Positions 6,070 through 8,285 of a stretch of DNA of 8,285 nt are shown here, piece after piece. This DNA comes from an uncultured Synergistales bacterium. GTDB taxonomy: Bacteria; Synergistota; Synergistia; Synergistales; Aminobacteriaceae. The position numbers and the translations under genes are program-made. The stretch spans positions 1 through 8,285 of the forward strand of contig CAJORD010000170.1 of NCBI GenBank assembly GCA_905236605.1. The letters run 5' to 3'. The first letter of the stretch is position 1. Each line of letters opens with the position of its first letter. The notes under the pieces were generated by a model, which did not search any database, had not been told where the DNA came from, and saw only the letters and a list, made by a program, of their open reading frames with translations.

Positions 6070-6942
6070 TTAAGCACTCACCTTTCCTGCGTCAAGTCCA
6101 ACTCGGCACTTGTGGTCGGCTTCTCGCTCTTTGTCTTTGAAAGCCGTCATTCTCTGCATCATGTTATCGAAATCGACTTCGTAGCCGTTAAACTCAGGGC
6201 CATCGACGCATACGAATTTTGTTTCGTTGCCGACTTTGACACGGCAACAGCCGCACATGCCTGTTCCGTCGATCATGATTGTGTTCAATGATGTTGTAAT
6301 CGGTACTCCGAACGGACGCGCCGCAGCGACGCAGAATTTCATCATGATAGCCGGGCCGATTGAAACTATCTCGCTGACTTTTTCTTTCTCGCAAAGTTCT
6401 TTCAGCGGCTCAGTAACAACTGCCTTGCGACCGTAAGTGCCGTCGTCAGTAACAACGATTAACTCGTCCGAAGCGGCTCTCATCTCGTCTTCAAAGAATA
6501 ATAATTCTTTCGTTCTCGCGCCGATGATCGTAACGACTTTGTTGCCGATTTTGTGATTAGCCTGAACGATCGGGTGAAGCGGAGCTATACCGATGCCGCC
6601 GCCAACGCATACGATAATTCCGTCTTTCTTTTCGATATGCGTGGGCTTGCCAAGCGGTCCGACAAGGACAGGAACAGAGTCGCCGACGTTGAAAGTCGCG
6701 GCAAATTTTCTTGTTGTAGCTCCGACGGTCTGGAACACGATAGCGATCCAACCTTCTTCGGCGTTGGCATCAGCGATTGTCAACGGGATTCTTTCTCCGT
6801 ATGTTTCATCAATCTGGAAGATAATAAACTGCCCGGCTTTACGGTTGCGAGCGATTTCGGGTGCTTCGACTTTGAAATAATAAACGCTCTGGTCTCTTTC
6901 TTTGTCGTAAGAGAGCTGGCGTTTCTCAAGTATCTTATGCAA
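6070..6942 (-). CDS. nfnA: NfnA/NfnS: small subunit, FAD and [2Fe-2S] (sulfide dehydrogenase/FNR-like)
   Basis: The 290 residues have the ferredoxin-NADP+ reductase fold of the dihydroorotate dehydrogenase electron-transfer family. RIPLTIAD (51-58) is the FAD-binding R-x-P-L-T type motif, CVGGGIGIAPL (112-122) is the nucleotide-binding loop, and SIGPAIMMKF (194-203) is the second NAD(P) element. The C-terminal [2Fe-2S] site shows D225, C230, C233 and C245; the Nfn small subunit is known for one Asp and three Cys ligands, and this pattern fits. The start is TTG: no in-frame ATG occurs before residue 154, the first residues (MHKILEKRQL) are typical of the family, and GAGGGGG lies eight bases upstream. 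It is followed directly by nfnB, its partner subunit. A promoter candidate lies at 6995-7023. Confidence 0.92.
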   Translation of the reverse strand: MHKILEKRQLSYDKERDQSVYYFKVEAPEIARNRKAGQFIIFQIDETYGERIPLTIADANAEEGWIAIVFQTVGATTRKFAATFNVGDSVPVLVGPLGKPTHIEKKDGIIVCVGGGIGIAPLHPIVQANHKIGNKVVTIIGARTKELLFFEDEMRAASDELIVVTDDGTYGRKAVVTEPLKELCEKEKVSEIVSIGPAIMMKFCVAAARPFGVPITTSLNTIMIDGTGMCGCCRVKVGNETKFVCVDGPEFNGYEVDFDNMMQRMTAFKDKEREADHKCRVGLDAGKVSA

Positions 6943-6957
6943 AAAATTTTCCCCCTC
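6943..6957 (-). promoter_or_regulatory. Ribosome binding site that sets the TTG start of nfnA
   Basis: On the minus strand GAGGGGG (6957-6951) is followed by AAAATTTT and then TTG at 6942-6940. The eight-base spacing is good, and no competing ATG is present in frame. The block GGGGGAAAATTTT is the same as that before argF. Confidence 0.65.
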
Positions 6958-6994
6958 ATTAAAATTTTGATTACCTGAATCATAGACAAGTAAA

Positions 6995-7023
6995 ATAATA
7001 AGACAGAATTGTTTTTAAGGCAA
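6995..7023 (-). promoter_or_regulatory. Candidate promoter of nfnAB
   Basis: On the minus strand TTGCCT (7023-7018) and TATTAT (7000-6995) are separated by exactly 17 bases and match the sigma-70 consensus at 4/6 and 5/6. Transcription would begin near 6988, giving a leader of about 45 bases. The promoter lies between the kinase terminator and nfnA, so the operon is independent of the kinase gene. A weaker overlapping candidate is TTGCGA with TAAAAA, just upstream. Confidence 0.55.
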
Positions 7024-7134
7024 GAAAATTTTACTCGCAAGTCGCGAAAATGAAATCGTGATTCTAATTTTAAAATCGTCTTCGTAAAGTTTGGGAACTG
7101 CTGAACAAAATCAGATTTTTATATTTTTATAGTT

Positions 7135-7179
7135 AAAAAAATTAACAGCTCTGCCTCAAATTTGAAAGGCGAAACTGTT
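7135..7179 (-). terminator. Rho-independent terminator of the sensor kinase gene
   Basis: On the minus strand, the arm that starts AACAGTTTCGCCTTT (7179 downward) pairs with the arm that ends GAGGCAGAGCTGTT (to 7144), forming a stem of about 14 bp with one mismatch and several G-T pairs. A T7 run follows at 7141-7135. It begins about 38 bases after the TGA of the kinase gene. Confidence 0.8.
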
Positions 7180-7217
7180 TTTATTGACATTATATTTATA
7201 TCATTAATGAGTTAGTC

Positions 7218-8285
7218 TCAAGATTCTTTCAAGCTGTCCGGGATTATCACCGTTACGACTGTTCCGCCGCCGTCATTTGGAGTTATCGTCAGGCTTCCTC
7301 CGCACATGATTTCTAGCCTTTGCTGAATGTTTTTAAGCGCGGTATGCGGTTCGCTGTCTTCGGCAGGGTCAAAGCCCTTACCATTATCCGCAACGATAAT
7401 TTCGCTGGCGGAATCAGTTTTTCGAGTCCTTATGGAAATTCGGAACGGGCCGGCATACGGATTTCTGCCGTGCTTGATTGCGTTCTCAACGATTGGCTGT
7501 AAGGTCAGCGGCGGCACTCTAAATAATTTATGCGGTATGTCATAATCAACAAAAAGGCTGTCTTCATATTGGGCTTGCTCTACAGCAAGATAAGCGCGCG
7601 TGTGTTCCAGTTCCGAAGAAAATGGAATTGGCGTGGCGCTCGCAATGGCGGTAAAATTTTTGCGCAAGTATGTTGTAAAATCCATGATGACCTGACGGGC
7701 AAGTTGTGGATTTTGACCGCAGAGGCAATAAATACTCGTCATTGTGTTATAAATAAAGTGCGGGCGCATTTGCAAAACCATGATGCTGGCGCGTTGATTG
7801 GCGATTTCACGCTGACGGTTCAAATCTTGTTCTATCTGGTCGGAAAGTATGAGGCTGTACATTGACAGGGCTGCGATTACAATGCTGACATCTATTAACG
7901 GGTAAAGTTCTATGAACATATCCACTACCAGCACGCACGTTATAGGCAAAAGCGTAATTAAAAAACTTATAAATGCTTTATGTGAAAGACGTTTCCGCCA
8001 GCGCACCATTCCTGCGACAGTAAGCAGCATTACCATAATCATTGGCATTAACAGGACAGAACTCCAAGACCCGCGATAATATTTACCATCAGGCATGAAA
8101 TAGTAAAAAATTTCGCTGAACGGAGAAACTGCAAGCATGACAATAAAAACTCCCCACAATGCCAATACGGCATGAAAGAGTTTATTTGAGAACACGTCTT
8201 CACCGCAACAGTGTATCAGATAAGCCGTCATCATTAACGGAGCAATAGAGAGCAGCACGGATTCCAAAATAATCATGAGATACAT
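7218..8285 (-). CDS. LytS/YehU-type sensor histidine kinase (N-terminus at or beyond window edge)
   Basis: This is a membrane sensor that would phosphorylate itself and then a response regulator, usually a LytTR DNA-binding protein. Residues 1-150 contain about five hydrophobic helices (2-23, 36-54, 76-93, 104-125, 131-148). A short linker then leads to the His_kinase domain (PF06580) with H176 in QMRPHFIYNT (172-181). The ATPase domain has the N box PIVENAIKHG (264-273), the G1 box ADNGKGFD (299-306) and a Gly-rich end GGGTVVTVIIP (339-349), so it looks catalytically intact. The ATG falls on the last three bases of the window, so the true start may lie further upstream with more membrane helices. 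The gene ends in its own terminator. No response regulator lies downstream, so it must be upstream or elsewhere. The signal sensed is not predictable. Confidence 0.88.
   Translation of the reverse strand: MYLMIILESVLLSIAPLMMTAYLIHCCGEDVFSNKLFHAVLALWGVFIVMLAVSPFSEIFYYFMPDGKYYRGSWSSVLLMPMIMVMLLTVAGMVRWRKRLSHKAFISFLITLLPITCVLVVDMFIELYPLIDVSIVIAALSMYSLILSDQIEQDLNRQREIANQRASIMVLQMRPHFIYNTMTSIYCLCGQNPQLARQVIMDFTTYLRKNFTAIASATPIPFSSELEHTRAYLAVEQAQYEDSLFVDYDIPHKLFRVPPLTLQPIVENAIKHGRNPYAGPFRISIRTRKTDSASEIIVADNGKGFDPAEDSEPHTALKNIQQRLEIMCGGSLTITPNDGGGTVVTVIIPDSLKES

Noticed and set aside
6553..6978. Open frame of 141 codons on the plus strand, antisense to nfnA
   Set aside because: It overlaps a clearly conserved enzyme gene, and its sequence lacks recognisable domains or a good ribosome binding site. 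It is a by-product of nfnA codon use.
7184..7189. Perfect TTGACA on the plus strand
   Set aside because: No acceptable -10 follows at 16-18 bases, and the only downstream DNA on this strand is antisense to the kinase gene.
7530..7865. Open frame of 111 codons on the plus strand inside the kinase gene
   Set aside because: It lies antisense to the conserved kinase catalytic region and has no recognisable family features.

Overview
The window looks like chromosomal DNA of a strictly anaerobic, probably fermentative bacterium of moderate to low G+C content. The main clue is an NfnAB pair, the electron-bifurcating ferredoxin/NAD(P)H enzyme typical of anaerobes. A LytS-type sensor kinase and an ornithine carbamoyltransferase followed by a cobalamin-adenosyltransferase-like gene fit the same picture. 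A Firmicutes (Clostridia or Negativicutes) or Synergistota origin is my best guess. No rRNA or other taxonomic marker is present, so this is inference.

Left part, plus strand (1-2900): the last 15 codons of an unidentified gene end at 48 and are followed by a clear intrinsic terminator (66-98). A perfect TATAAT at 226-231 then starts what looks like a three-gene operon. It holds an AI-2E/PerM-family membrane transporter (start placed at 269), argF (ornithine carbamoyltransferase, 1420-2358), and a 169-residue protein whose whole length aligns with the C-terminal catalytic part of EutT-type ATP:corrinoid adenosyltransferases (2358-2867). The third start codon overlaps the argF stop as TAATG, which suggests translational coupling. 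I suggest, as inference only, that the argF/EutT-like pairing reflects arginine/ornithine fermentation that uses an adenosylcobalamin-dependent ornithine aminomutase.

Centre, minus strand (2861-4516): an AT-rich gene for a 518-residue polytopic membrane protein of unknown function, possibly GT-C glycosyltransferase-like. It is bracketed by two perfect 34-bp direct copies of a terminator hairpin. A run of eight G on its coding strand lies at codons 27-30. Loss of one G would give an immediate stop, so this is a candidate phase-variable (contingency) gene. The repeats also allow its precise loss by recombination. This is the most unusual part of the window.

Right part, minus strand (4562-8285): nfnA (6070-6942, TTG start) and nfnB (4562-6067) form a two-gene operon with a good promoter at 6995-7023. 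It ends at the second copy of the repeated terminator. Upstream lies the 3' part of a LytS/YehU-type sensor histidine kinase (7218-8285, cut or just reached by the window edge), which ends in its own strong terminator (7135-7179). Its response regulator is not in the window.

No tRNA, rRNA, CRISPR array, transposase or phage gene is visible.
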